A stretch of DNA of 64,000 nucleotides, from contig CP141135.1 in the NCBI GenBank assembly GCA_035236585.1, positions 7,536,001 to 7,600,000 on the forward strand. Reading direction: 5' to 3'. This stretch comes from Warburgia ugandensis. Taxonomy: Eukaryota > Streptophyta > Magnoliopsida > Canellales > Canellaceae. Made by a program: the position numbers and the translations under genes. Below, piece by piece: positions 10,931 through 23,789 of the stretch. Below the pieces are notes generated by a model. That model did no database searches. It saw only the letters and a list, made by a program, of their open reading frames with translations, and was not told the origin of the DNA. How positions within the stretch are numbered: position 1 is the stretch's first letter; each line of letters opens with the position of its first letter.

Positions 10931-13842
10931 TCTAATACATAAAGGAGAAAAATGTAAAAGACACACAATTAAGATGTCAAAAGTTAAGTTATACATTAAT
11001 TTTCATTTAATTGTTTATACTCCATGTATCACGTATGTTTTGTTTAACTACACTATAATTAAGTATAGCATGAATTCAAAATAAGAAGACATAAGGAGAG
11101 TCAATATGAAAAATATTTACAGGACTAGCATGTTTCCTTAATATTTCGAACATTCTTGTTGAAGAACATCAACTTTGTTCTTTACAAGCAAAGAATTAGA
11201 GAAGCACCTTGCAAGTGTATATCAAATAAAACATTTGTCCAATATATTAAACTTAAAAAAGGCTAAAATGGATTCACAAGAATGCAAAGTTAGAGCATTG
11301 ATATCTTACTTAGAATGTTTCAAATATGTAATGAATCATCCTTGTGAAAAACAGATTGTACAATAAGAGTATAGGACTAAACCTTCTTGAGTGAATTAAT
11401 ATAAAATCTTCTAATGAGGCAACAAAAGGAGAAAATGTAGGAAAATCAACCACTGCAGACTTTTTAAACTCAAGAATACACAATTATAATAGATTGAGAT
11501 CATAGATCAAGAGGAAATCATCTCTATATTAAGTACTAATTTAAAATTAAAATAAATATAAATATATTATGTAAAAAATAACTGTTTATTAAATTTATTA
11601 AGTACAAATTACTATATTACCCTCTAATACGCTAAAATTTAAAATAATACTACAAGGGCATTTCTATATACTAATTGATTTTTGTTCTTTTATCACTTGC
11701 AATATGCAACATGGGTATGCAAGGATAAAAATTGATATCATACCAAAAATATTTGATTCTTTAAAATAAAAACCAATGCTATACGGTTCCAATTGGAGGA
11801 GAAGAAATTAGATGAGATGGTTGAAATAAGTTTAAGTTGGAGAAGCGTTAAGATGAGTTGGAGATAATTGAGATGACATGATATGACTCCTTTCCATTGA
11901 AGGAAAATACAAGAGAAAAACTGAACTTTGGAATGAGAAATGACTCTCTTTTACACGAATGAGATGAGATGAAATGGCTTGAGATGAAAGTGACATGCAA
12001 ACCATTAAATTGTGATTAAATAGTGACCAGAGAAAAAAGTTAAGATTTCTCATCTTACCTTACGCACCACTAACAATGAGCTGGGTTTTATCACATCCTA
12101 AGCACCACTACCATTGATCAAATGGCATTTCAAATAAAATGTGACTAAGTATGCTCTAGATGTCCCATAAGATATTCCAATTACCTTCTTGAAAGATTGT
12201 CTCTTCAGCATTCTCACACATTAGTTTACTTTATTTTTATATAGGGTCAAAAGCATAATTACAGCACTAAAACATTATAGAACAAGTCCCAAGTTCATGG
12301 ACATTTGATCAAAGGCAGTCACAAAAGTCTTTGAAGTCTTTAAATTCAATAGATGTTTATTTAATAAAAACAAATGTATCAAGCACCCAAGCCAATTCAA
12401 TAGATATTTATTTAATAAAACATAAATGTATCAAGCACATAAGCCAATATAGCCCTTCAAGGAGCTTGCCTGTTGAAGGGACTGTCCTAGCATACGTTTG
12501 GAAATGCTAAGGGATGTACATAAAGTGACTGAGTTAAGTTTGAAAGAAAAAAAAAAAAAATGTATCCAAATTTTCCCAGACTTTCCCGGAATGTCTCCCA
12601 AATGTTCCCAATATTTGCCTGGTCAATTTATTTTCGCATCTAAACTTTGTGACAATGCAGATTAAAAGGAAACTGTCATGCTCTCGATGATCCGAATTAA
12701 CCAGGATTCCTCAGTCTTTGTTTCTTAAGTTGGACCGCCTATGATGGACCAGTTGGTGAAACTTTCATCAGCTATCCATATACAATAAATGAATGGTGTA
12801 TGCAGTTGGGCCGAGTAGCTAACCACATATGGATTAGCCAGATTAACATATATAACTCCTACAACCAGTCAAAATGAGCTTGAAATTGCATTTTCTTCGT
12901 TATCAAGTCGTTTTCGGCCAAGAACCTCACAGTTTCTATCTTCAAGTTCAGACCCGAAACTTCCTCCTGGTTACCCGGCGCCACATGGAGAACTGTAAGC
13001 ACCCTAGTTAATGAGTATTCGACACTTCGCAGTTTCCACTTTCATCAGACCCGGCAATGGGACTACATACTAAACATGGCAAATTTGCATTAAATGCACC
13101 GAAACCTTCACCCATTTTTTATTCAGACATATTTAATGTGATCCCGAATATGAATACAAATACGTATACGAATGTAATACAGTAGTGTGGAAGGTGTGAG
13201 CCATGCATGAGCCCTCGGATTCTCAGAAGAGATCGACGAAGCGAATCACCTTCTCATTACACATGGCTGTAAAAGAACAAAAAATGATGATGGCATAAAG
13301 AACAGGTTGAGGGCTCCAGGCTGCCATGAAATTTTCTGAAGCAAAAACTATCCATTTCCTGTTTGTCGCTATAATAGGAAATTATCATAAGCTCTCTCTT
13401 CTTGCACTCTCCATCCTCCCTACCTTCATTCCAATCGCAGAAAATTCTAGAAATGAAATCATCAAGATCATTACAAGAGACCCAAATCTCTCTTTTAACT
13501 TCTAGAAAATGAAACAGAAAGATCAAACCGTGGATGTTGAAATGACCTTGCATTACAGTTGTTTCCCTCTGAAGGCCGAGTTCAGTTCCTGCATCATGAA
13601 GTCAAATATCAATAGAAAAAGAAAAAAAATAGAGCCATGATTGTCAATAAGAGGATTCAAGAGGACCCCATTGGATAATAATGCATGCATAGGAATAAGA
13701 ACATCAGAAAAATGGTGAGAACAAGGAAAGGGGATAAGTGCAAAAGAAAAGGGTACCAAATCAAATGGGTACTTTTGGTTTTAACTTTACCTGAAGCAGA
13801 ATGTAAGAGATGATGAGATGGCAGTAGATGGAAAGATCACAT
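10931..13842. other. Intergenic AT-rich sequence, no gene supported
   Basis: Contains a tandem pair of about 51-base units (12,345-12,447), the related GAGATGA patch at 11,815-12,000, and the dispersed module at about 12,660-12,850. The last 600 bases could be the 3' part of the MIR394 primary transcript, but nothing in the sequence fixes its end. Confidence 0.5.
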
Positions 13843-13985
13843 GGGTTTTACAAAGAGAGGCCAACAGAGCTCAGTTGGCAGGATGTCCACCTCCATTGGC
13901 AAAAAACAAATATGGGTTTTATTTTTCTTTATTGGAGGTGGACAGAATGCCAATAACCTCTGTAAGAAACTCTTTGTTAAACCCC
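13843..13985 (-). ncRNA. MIR394: MIR394 precursor hairpin
   Basis: On the minus strand this region folds back on itself. The outer stem pairs the bases around 13,843-13,857 with 13,970-13,985, and 13,864-13,869 with 13,958-13,963. The inner stem holds the microRNA duplex. The 5' arm (13,934-13,953) reads exactly the known miR394, and the 3' arm (13,873-13,892) reads AGGTGGACATCCTGCCAACT, which resembles known miR394 star strands. The duplex has a central three-base mismatch and a loop of about 40 bases. In other plants miR394 acts through the cytoplasmic silencing complex on mRNA of the F-box protein LCR, controlling shoot meristem and leaf development. Being a conserved microRNA on a foldback, the call is strong; processing cannot be seen from DNA. 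Confidence 0.93.
13934..13953 (-). ncRNA. miR394: Mature miR394 (5' arm)
   Basis: The reverse complement is TTGGCATTCTGTCCACCTCC, identical to the conserved 20-base plant miR394. The partner strand sits at 13,873-13,892, leaving two-base 3' overhangs as expected for Dicer-like cleavage. Confidence 0.93.
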
Positions 13986-14600
13986 ACATGAAATCCATTG
14001 CTTTCTTCTTCTTCTAGCTCACATCCTCGCTAAGAAAAACAGTATTCACATAGATCTAGAAATAGACAGAGACCGGTGGGTAAGGGGGGTGGTTGGTTGA
14101 GGAAATATGGTGTTATGGTGACGGAGTAGAGAGGGAAGGGAAAGGAGGGTATATAATAAGCAGAGAGAAGGGGTGGAAGAGGCGTGAGTGACGAAGATAG
14201 TTCCTCCCTGGCATTGAATAAGGCAGGAGAATCATTTTCACATCCTCGTAACTGATGAAAAATCAATCTTTCTTGCCTTCCACACCCACAAATCCCCTCT
14301 CCCTCGTTCCTGCTGCAACTCCATGAACAATCTCTCTCTCCCTCTCTCTCCACCTTCGAGGCCTCACAAACAGAAAAAGGCAAAAACCACCAAGGAAAAA
14401 GAAAAGTAAGAAAGGGGAGTGATCAAGGAAGCTTCTGTTGGTTTCCTAATCAAATCTGGACAAAAACAGAACTTTTCGGATGGTAAAATTATAAAGCTTA
14501 GATCTAGGTTTTAGGACGAAATTTTTTTGGCTTAATCCGGGTAATATGTAGATCATTTATTAGTAAAGGCAATAGGAGATCGTTACCACACATTCTGGTG
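13986..14600 (-). other. Probable 5' part of the MIR394 primary transcript
   Basis: The stretch between the hairpin and the TATA box at 14,623-14,630 is rich in GA/CT, as plant leader sequences often are, for example near 14,330-14,360. The minus strand carries a 117-codon open frame (14,030-14,383) and a shorter first ORF (14,446-14,556). Neither resembles a known family. The transcript extent is inferred only from the TATA box and hairpin. Confidence 0.45.
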
Positions 14601-14622
14601 ATGTGGGACCTCCTTTGCCGAC

Positions 14623-14630
14623 TATTTATA
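14623..14630 (-). promoter_or_regulatory. TATA box for the MIR394 primary transcript
   Basis: The minus strand reads GCTATAAATAG, a canonical plant TATA box, about 640 bases upstream of the hairpin. Transcription would start near 14,595. No other gene lies just downstream, so MIR394 is the natural client. Confidence 0.6.
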
Positions 14631-14636
14631 GCAGCT

Positions 14637-16859
14637 GGTAAAGCAGCTTATTCCCTTGCATTTTTGGGCCACAGCGGATGCACAGATGCGCTGGTAAAAA
14701 GCGGAGAGCACCCACAACGGTGAAATGCTTCCAACTTTGCAAGGTGGGACTCATATAAATTAATCAACGTTGGATACTTGGTGAGCCAAAAATCATTCCA
14801 AAAGAAAAATTCTACAAATGGTGCTTTCAACTTGCTAGACACGACGGTAAGAAGCTCCATGAAAGCAACGGTTCACATTCAACGAACGAAAACAAGCCAG
14901 TGATGTTCTTGCAGAATGATTTTTGAGCAATCAGATATCAAAAGCTAGGTGTGTCAGGTAAACGGCTTGGATCAGTGGTATATGGGGCCATCATACCAGC
15001 ATTCCTAATGATTGTATATGCACTATGCAACAAACTGTGGCCTCGAAAACCAATGCATTTATATCTTTCCTTTGTTTATAAATTAGTGGACATTAGGCCA
15101 AATGTGTTCATTTGTAAATAGCCCATATAACTAATAAATTTGCATAGATCAACCATTCTAGCAACCTTAATAAAGAATTTTTCCACCTCAAATATGGCTC
15201 CTTCGTCTTTTCCTCTTCAAATAATCCAGTTTCCGAATTTTCAGCCCTAAAAAATAAATGAAAATGAACTAAAATGTCTAAAAAGCAACAACATGGATGA
15301 ATAGGAACCCATTCTGTAAAAGCTAAAGTTTTGGTGAAAGGGCCTTCGTTAATATCAAGGAACTAAGCAAATAAGGCGGCATTTTCAATGTGTTGGCTCT
15401 ATCATTTCACGCTCTATCCGGGCAATTACCTAACGTTGGCTGACCATAAACACACAAAGCGTGAAGAAAAAGGGTAGCGGAAAGCATGTTCAGTCAACCA
15501 GCACGTTCACGTTTACTTTAACTTGAACTCCAGGAGTCTTGTTCAGTGGACAATGGTTAAGTTGACCCAATCATTGCCTCTTATTAATTGTTAATTTCTT
15601 CCCAAGGGTACATTGATGATCCAGCTGAGATAACTCACACCAGATTTCAGTGTAATTCCAGCTTCATAAATCCCCATCCTGATTACATGTGATCTTTTAC
15701 TATATGTTGTCGGCTGCATGAATTTTCGCTGTTAAATTTGCGTATACCAGAGTTTGTGAATGCCAACTAAGTTGCAAAATTTAGACAGCTAAATGCAGAT
15801 TTGGGATGCGATGGTTGGTGATCCAAAGTGTTTATCTGTTGGGCTTCAATCTATTGAAGTTTGAGGATGCATCAATAGGGCGCATGCTCATTGTAAAGCA
15901 AAGAGCCCCACTTTTACATATTGGGCCCTGATTATGGTTCATCTGAACTATCAATGTAATCAGCACTACTGAAGATCAGCACTATTTTTGTGCTGATCTC
16001 ACCTCCATATAATCCAGTACATGTTTAAAACCTATGTTTAAGGAATATTGACTTGCATTTGCCAAAACATTTGTCTGAAAGCAAAGACTGTTTGATTGGC
16101 ACCTTTTCAAGCCATGGAAGATCCAAATGTGTCCCACAAATGATCTGGATCATTCATGAATGGGCACATTGTTTAAAGGTGGGCGTGCCTCTTGGTTTTA
16201 GAGTCTAACCTTATGGAGCATTCCCCTTAAGATGATTTTAGGCTTGGAGTTTTCCAACCCTCTCTAGCTGTTGACTTTCATCCAAGACACAAGATTTGGC
16301 CCAATATATGTATACTTTACAGCTACGGGTGCATCCTTAGTCTACGCAGCGCGTGCCCCATGTAAAAGCCTGTAAATCACATACACGCCACCCCCTCTCC
16401 CGCCCTCTGGGTGCATGTCTGTTGGGATTCTGATTGATTAGTCAGAGGAGGCAATTATTCAAACCATAGACCATGAATGAAGTAAACGGTTCTCCGAAGG
16501 AAAAAAGATAGAAAAAGAAGGCAGAGAGAGAGAGAGAGAGGGAGACGTCGCAGTGTGTGTCCTAATTCCTCCGGTTTGTCGTGTGATATGTCACATTGAT
16601 TGCCCTCACAAGCCCTCCTCTCCCTCTCTCTCTTATTTAATGAGATATTCACCAGCACCCATCCGTTTTTTTGCAGGATTCCACCCCCCCAGTGCATTAA
16701 TTCTTTCAAATCTACCGCCAGCTGCCCTCCATCAATTCCATGCAGATTAAACCAATAGAAACCAGGCCAGACTAATGTGTAATCTCTGTCTTTCTCGGGC
16801 AAAACACGCAAAGAGCAATACATGCATGGCTGACTCTGGCTTTTACTTTCCTTCTGAAT

Positions 16860-16891
<32 letters not shown>

Positions 16892-19800
16892 TATATTTAT
16901 TCGGTTACTCGACTCACGTCCATGGAATAACAGCAGACGTAGACCTTTCATCCATGAGATCTGGTACATAGATGTCTCTCAGAAATTGCACTGGCAAGAT
17001 GATTTCAGCCGTCTGATTAGATGACTTCACCTTGATGCCCATACTCTCCTTTGGATGCAGCATAAATATGGCGGGAACAAGTACAAGTAAGGCTCGTTTC
17101 GGTGGAAGTTCCACTAAATCTAATCAATGAACTACGTTAATCAAGAAAGGTTCCATAAATCGAAGGCTTAGAGTTTGATGATGGCCATCTATTTCAATAG
17201 CTAGAGAATCAATAGTATTCATGATTGAAAAAGTATAACCCTTTTGAATTTTTAGCCATCCGTGATATGAACTGCCACATGTACTTGCCATTCATGACAT
17301 GAACAAGTATATCAATGGTTTTCGTTTGTATTTATCATGCTGGGATTATGCGAGCTTTAGGTCCTTGGTGTCTGGGACCATTGATGCTGCTCAATGGATC
17401 ATGTGTGCGTGGAACCAACATACTGAAAAGGAAAAAACAATGGCCTGACTCTCAGATTGCTTGAGTAGATAACCTAGTTAGGCTACCAATTCTCTGCAAT
17501 GTGTCACGAGGTCGCAGTTTAAGCAAGTCCATGACAAATGGCTTTGGATCAATGGATAAGATGATAATTTCGTCTGAGTGATGGTGGATAGCCAGTTACA
17601 TGCGGTAGATTGATTGATACTGTTGTTAGATGCACTTTGGGCTTCCGTCTATATTCTATATGCAACTGTTACTACATCCAACAAAAGACAGCTATGTTTG
17701 TTTAGTTGCTCATAATTGCTGCTTAAACTTTAAATTGAAATTATCCAACCATGTGGTGGCTTTTGGCAAGTGTGGGATATTATAGTCTTATAGTAATGAT
17801 TTAAGACCAAGCATAAAAACTTTACTCTCAGAGCCGCTCCCAAGCAAGAGTTGTCATCTAATGGTTACCCATACTTACATTTGAAAGTAGAGAGTACATG
17901 TGGGAACCACTTTATACAATTTATTTGCTAGATCTTTTTTTCTTTTTTTAATGTTGGACATACACAGCGACAGCAGCCTCCAACCTCTGAGGCACCTTCT
18001 TGTGCCACTGCGTTAGAAGCCCTTTACGCAATCCATTATTAGGAATTCAAAAACATTGTGCACATCCAGCAACCATACATCAAAAGATCAAGGGAGTCAA
18101 ATCATCGATGAGGAAGAACTTTGTTACTTAGATCATTCAGCAGCAAGGTCAGTGAACTAATGTGCCTTTCCTATAAAAAAAGGTCAATATAATGTTATCA
18201 CTCATTAAACAAATGTGACTAACTAGTATTTATAAATGCTCACTTTGCGTTATAAGAGAAAAGCTAAACTGATCACAAATGGGATGTTTGTCCGGCGAAA
18301 ACATTTCCTTGAACTGACCTTTGCATGATCAATCAATTCACATGCGTTTTTTTTAATCTTTTAGAAATTTACAGGTGGAACAAAAAAATGAACAAGTTAA
18401 ATCATGCAAAAGCGAGTTCTAGAAAATCTGGTCGGTGGACAAACACCCCGTTGGATTCATGGAAAAGTTCAAAAAAGTAGGCCTGGCTCTTAGAGATAGA
18501 GGTATATCCGGTTTCATAGAGATTGCATCGTAAGTTGTCTTGGTTTTCTTTGAGATTCAAGTGATTCCTCTAATCGATAGATATTTGGCTTCTGAGGCCA
18601 TTTGGGGGAGGGGGAATATGATGATGACTGACTTGGGTCTCTGAAAAACCAAAACAAAATTGGGCTATGTCCAATCTACAAGACGCCTCAAGGGAACGTT
18701 AATGACACCGGTTTCATAATATAATTCCTCGATTGAGAGAGGCAACCCAGGTTATCTGGGTACAAGCTCCAAGTAGTCATCGTCATAAAGTAACAAACAG
18801 AAGACGAAATGCCAGCCCAGAGCTGGTCAAGAAAGAAAACAACGTCCCGCATATTCCCACCCGAACAAGATCCATCTTATCTTCACGACTGACCGGATGA
18901 AACAACTTCACACAGAAACGGCGGCCCGTAAGCATGATGAAAATCTGAGGAATTAGCGGTATGTACGTTCATGATTATAATATCCTACGTCCAATCAATC
19001 AACGGAGGGTATCTTGTCTTCCAAAACCAAAACCAAAAGAAAACGGAAAGCACCCAAGAAAAAAAAACAGCACCGTCACTCTTTCCCACGATGCATACCA
19101 AAAGTATGTAGCCTTTCCCTTCTCTACTTAGCTTTCTGAATAGAGTAGACGACGGAGACAGTGTAAACGAAGAATAAAGATAAAGAAATTGAAAGGAGTG
19201 ACTGATAGTCGCACTGCTCGATGCATGGAAATGGGGGTTCATGATTTGTAGGGGCTTGTTGTTAGAGGACAGAATCCAATCTCCGGAAACATAAAAGAAG
19301 CTCTAATAATGGAGTATACGTTCGGTAGAAAGGTGTATGTGTGGATGGGATGTTACTATTATTATTATTATACGTAGGAGAAAAGCTATTATAATGTGAG
19401 ATAATGGAGGCAGGAGCGACGGCACGCCTGTGCTGGCGGGTGTTGACAAAACCTCAGACATTTAGCATGTGTAATCATTGAGAGGAGCCCCAACTTTGGT
19501 GATCACGTCTTTCACAGATTACACCGGTCTAGTGTATTTATTAATTGTAATACGTAGTGTACTTGTCTAATGCTAACACGGCCAATATTCAGGAATGTGG
19601 ATGTTTAATTTTGAAACAACAATAACTCAACCAAATGAGCTACATTTTACCTAGAATATTTGTATCTTACCTAATCCTTTGAAATTAGGTTTGGGAGGAA
19701 GAAAACTTAATCACAGTCCACATTGAAAGTTTTCAAGACTTTACTCATCCCTATGTTTCCCTGTGCTGTATAATTATTTTATATTTTTTTACTTATTTTT

Positions 19801-22036
19801 ATTTTTATCTTATCCCATTCGCCCGGGATCTGTAAAGAACTTGCTTTATAGACTTTCGATGCATATGCAATTTCTATCTAATTTAATTTTAACTCTAATC
19901 CAACACTTTGTCTTTTATTATTCTTTACACTTTCTATCTCCTTTCTTATTTTACTTCTAATTCTAAAAATTGAATGCTCTTCTCATCTTATAGTATGATT
20001 TTTTACTAGCTAAATAAATGTGCCCTTAAAAGTCACTAAGTTTTCTCCTAATTTGCTCTAAACTATCCTATTCTTGTCTAATCTTTCCTTCCTCTCTCTC
20101 GGTTTCTATAACTTTTTTATTTTCTTTCTCTCTCTTCTATTCTTCTTATCTCTCGTAATGTTTTCTTTGAGTTAACCTTACTAAACATTTCTAACTCTTC
20201 TAAAATTTTGAACTAGGAAAATCAATCCCCTTGAGTTAACCTTACTCCCTTTCTAGACGTTTTTTGTTAATTTATGGAGGTTTTATTGCTTTGTAATATA
20301 AAAGTCAATAGTTCACAATAGCAAATGGCTAAAAAACATTGGCGGCGTGAGCAAGGTCAATTCAAGGGGGCGGGAAAATCAATCCCCTTGAATTATTTCT
20401 AAATATAGACAATTTACTTAAAAGATTGTGAAACAATGTCTAAGCAACGGGGATACAGTCCAATAGGTTGTTGATGTAAATTGAAAGATAGAGTTTAATT
20501 TTAGATACAAATACAAAAGTAAAAGTGTCATAAAAAAATAGAAGGAGATAAAACAAAGTTATTGGAGATTCAAGAGTTATAATACAACTATGCTCAGAAA
20601 CAATAACTTAGAGAAGATTTAATGACTGGGGTTTAGACAATTTTTAAAAGTATAGCAAATTCATTTTTTTATCCACTCTTAGAATTAGTAGGGAGAAATT
20701 ATTTAAGTATAGTATAGATAAGCAAAGGAATAGGAAATGGTGTCGTTTATTACCTATCTAGAATGCTGTACCTTGTGATAAGTTAGCCTTATATGTAAAT
20801 TTCATATAAGATGGGTAATACTATGACATATAATCAGGAATGTCCTACATACATTATTAGAGATGCCCTATGGGCATGAATTTTAGGCCACTACATCCAA
20901 AAGTAGGCAAGTCAGATGAACAATATGGATCGATGATTTGTGAGGTATTTCATAGAAACAAGGAGTAGTTGCACCACTGATATGCTGTTCTGGCACTTTA
21001 GCATTTCTCTACAAAGTAATGACTCAAACATTCTCTCATATCTATCATCTATCCAGTTAACATATGGGATGTAGGGTGTGAACCTCGAACCTGCTACCTA
21101 GTGTAACAGGGAGGACGTGGCTGTTCCTCTGCCAAACACTACGCTAGAAGCCCTTGGCTAGCAACCATCTGTCTTACTTCGTCAACATTTTTTCTTTAAC
21201 TAATACTTCTACTCTCTAACCACTAGGTACGTGTATGCCATTCCTGGTATGGACTGCATCTTGGATACAACAAACCCAAAACTTCTTTCCAGCAGACGAT
21301 GTTAATCCCTGCTCTGGGAAGATTTTTGTTTATAATTTTCTGAACTTTCTGAACTCTCCATTGCCACTATAAAGTAACATTCGTCAGGATCGAGTAAATA
21401 TGACATCTTGTGGTCCATTATCTAATTTATTAGCCAGAAGATGGACGGTTTGGATCCGGCTACGTCACGGCACTTTCAACGGATTGAGAAAGCCTGAACC
21501 GCTCTACAGTGGCAAGCACCATACATATAGAACTGATAGATCCTGAGTCATATAGATTTTCATTCAGCATTCTACTCCTCTTTACACCACTGGTGCAATA
21601 ATCTGGTCTTATCAACGTACAATTGCCCCATGGTATGGGATTTTATTGCTTCAGATGATAATGTTGCCATCATTTTCAGATTTTCCTATCAAAATCCTGT
21701 GGAAGGGAAAGAGAATGGTGAAAGAGGCACGCAGTGAAACGTGTGAGAAAGCCAACGGAAAAGAGGAAATGAGATGGAGGGGAGCATGTGAAGAATGATG
21801 GAGTTGGCAGGCCGTCACATGAGCGATGCTGGAATGTGTGGTTGTTGCCATCACTTGTTTCTTGTAAGGATAGAAGGACATTGGAGTTTCAAGGTGTGAA
21901 TGATGGTGGTGATGACTACGATAATTATGATAATGATGAGCTCCTCTTTGCAGACTGCCTGTGGCCCCAATTACTTTCCCTGTCTAGCTTTTCTTCCTAT
22001 CTCCATGATGTGCTCCTTCCAATGACAAAAGGCTTC

Positions 22037-22085
<49 letters not shown>

Positions 22086-23387
22086 ATGGTTAGGAAATTG
22101 CATTGTCTATTGTTTGATAAGAGAGTTTGGACACTTGTTGGAATGAGTATTTGGAATGGGGTTAGGAGATTGCTTGTTTGGTTAGTGTCATTATCACAAC
22201 TATCACAAAGAAATTAGGATTCAATAAAAGTGGGTGTCAGTATCAAAGAGGGGATACCATATACATTGTCCCACAAAAATTATCTTTTAACTATTATGAC
22301 TGTAAAACTCTCTAAACAGTAGTTCATGAGAAGGATTGGAATGATGTATGACTAATAGCTACAGTTATGTTCTCTCTCTCTCTCTCTCTTGTGCAATACC
22401 TTTTCCATTTTTTATACAAGGAAAAGGGAAACTAATGCAGCCTTCTCTCTTCCAATATTTTAGAGGGTCTCAGAATAACACTTGGGAAATCCAGGCCGGG
22501 GGTCTTGATCTCCAAATCTGTTTCCACTATCTTTTCCTGAATAATTCACAAGGAAGTCTGCTGCTTTGTTACCATCTCTGTTTCGGTTATCAGTAAAAGA
22601 GAGGGAAAATATAGCATGAATTTCACCTCTAGTTTTAGTGTTTTTTTACTTTCAAGAACAAAAAGTTGCAACCTACTAATTATGTCATTGAGGGAAACGT
22701 ATATTAGCAGGTCCTTTCTGTCCTTCCCTTTTAGTAGAATTGACCAATTGTTAAACTTCGTAAGTTTTACAAACCAAAGAAGAAATTGTAGACGAAGGAA
22801 ATGGTGGGAAAAGACCCAGGAAATGGTAGCAATATCAGGACAGTCTGCCCACCAAATTTCTCGATGTTCATTCTGTCCCACAGATGAATAATTAAGCATA
22901 CAGTATGGCTACTTTGTCTCCTACCAATGCAATTAAATCAGGCACCGAAGCACCGAGCTCTCGTTTGTGTCTGCATATGCAAATCCAATCATATACGTGC
23001 ACGAGTAAATGCACATGTGGATTCCATCTTTGTGGTGATCCAAACTGCTCATGTTTCAAACATCTCCTTCTGTTGGTCACAACAAATATGATTAAAAAAT
23101 GGACAGACACTGAGTTTTTGAGTATAATTATAGTAAACTCTAGGCCAATCCGGGGGCTAGTATTATCTAATCTGTGAGATTACTAGGAAATGGCCGAACT
23201 TCGATGAGTTCAGCAGACCAAGTGGTCTGAATCACCAGTGTGGAGCCGTGACGGATTTTCGGCTGTCCATGCAAATCAATTTGCAACATTGAAACCATAT
23301 AATCTAATGTTAAACATGTTATCTTCGTATGTTATGAAGATCAAATGATTTTATACTATCCTGGTATCAGGCACTTCAAAGATGTGT
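14637..23387. other. Long intergenic region, no gene supported
   Basis: I read both strands and found no exon chain or protein family. The many open frames of 60-120 codons have no recognisable motif. Several cross simple repeats: (TA)n at about 16,869-16,895, short GA at 16,524-16,541, (AG)n at 22,040-22,082. The MIR394 promoter presumably occupies the first kilobase. Low-copy genes with short exons could have been missed. Confidence 0.5.
22040..22082. repeat. (AG)n microsatellite
   Basis: About 43 bases of AG dinucleotide. The Arg-Glu run in the reading frame across it is an artefact. Confidence 0.95.
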
Positions 23388-23466
23388 AGAAAACTCGAAC
23401 TGATCATTGTCATCAGCATCAAGACCTTATCCCAATTAGAGGTCGACCAGAAAACTCGCACTGATC
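23388..23466 (-). mobile_element. Tail-only RTE LINE insertion with target-site duplication
   Basis: Only 43 bases of LINE (23,406-23,448, minus strand: family 3' end and a degenerate CAT tail) lie between two 18-base direct repeats. These are AGAAAACTCGAACTGATC at 23,388-23,405 and the same sequence with one change at 23,449-23,466. It is an extreme 5' truncation during target-primed reverse transcription. It lies downstream of the AMY2 stop codon, outside its likely 3' UTR. Confidence 0.85.
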
Positions 23467-23594
23467 TCATGCTAAATTAGAACTACAAGAATACGAGGGT
23501 TACAGCTAGTATTCAACATATTCCTTGTCTTCTTTCTTTGAATTGGAGTTAAATTTAAGCACATTGCACCGCCTTGATTAAATAATTCAGTAAA

Positions 23595-23600
23595 TTTATT
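23595..23600 (-). terminator. AMY2 polyadenylation signal (AATAAA)
   Basis: The minus strand reads AATAAA 190 bases past the AMY2 stop codon, a usual distance for a plant 3' UTR. Plant signals are loose, so this is a candidate only. Confidence 0.45.
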
Positions 23601-23789
23601 CGAGGAAAAAACAAGGCTACAGATTTGTATTACCCACATCCAATCTATACTGATACGGATGCTTCTACCGAAAGCGGCTTACTAGTGCTCGGATTGCACG
23701 AGGATCTTGTTATAACTCGGCCATACTCGAGCCTTTTCCATGAATCAGCAGGCTTATTCATTCATGACTTGTACTAGTCATAAGGAATG

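Noticed and set aside
14030-14383. 117-residue ORF as a protein-coding gene
   Set aside because: Low-complexity, no domain, and it lies in the likely leader of the MIR394 transcript.
16455-16823. 122-residue minus-strand ORF and its plus-strand partner
   Set aside because: Runs through a GA repeat and has no family features or exon partners.
21788-22093. 101-residue ORF ending in an Arg-Glu run
   Set aside because: The tail is the (AG)n microsatellite; the rest has no recognisable feature.
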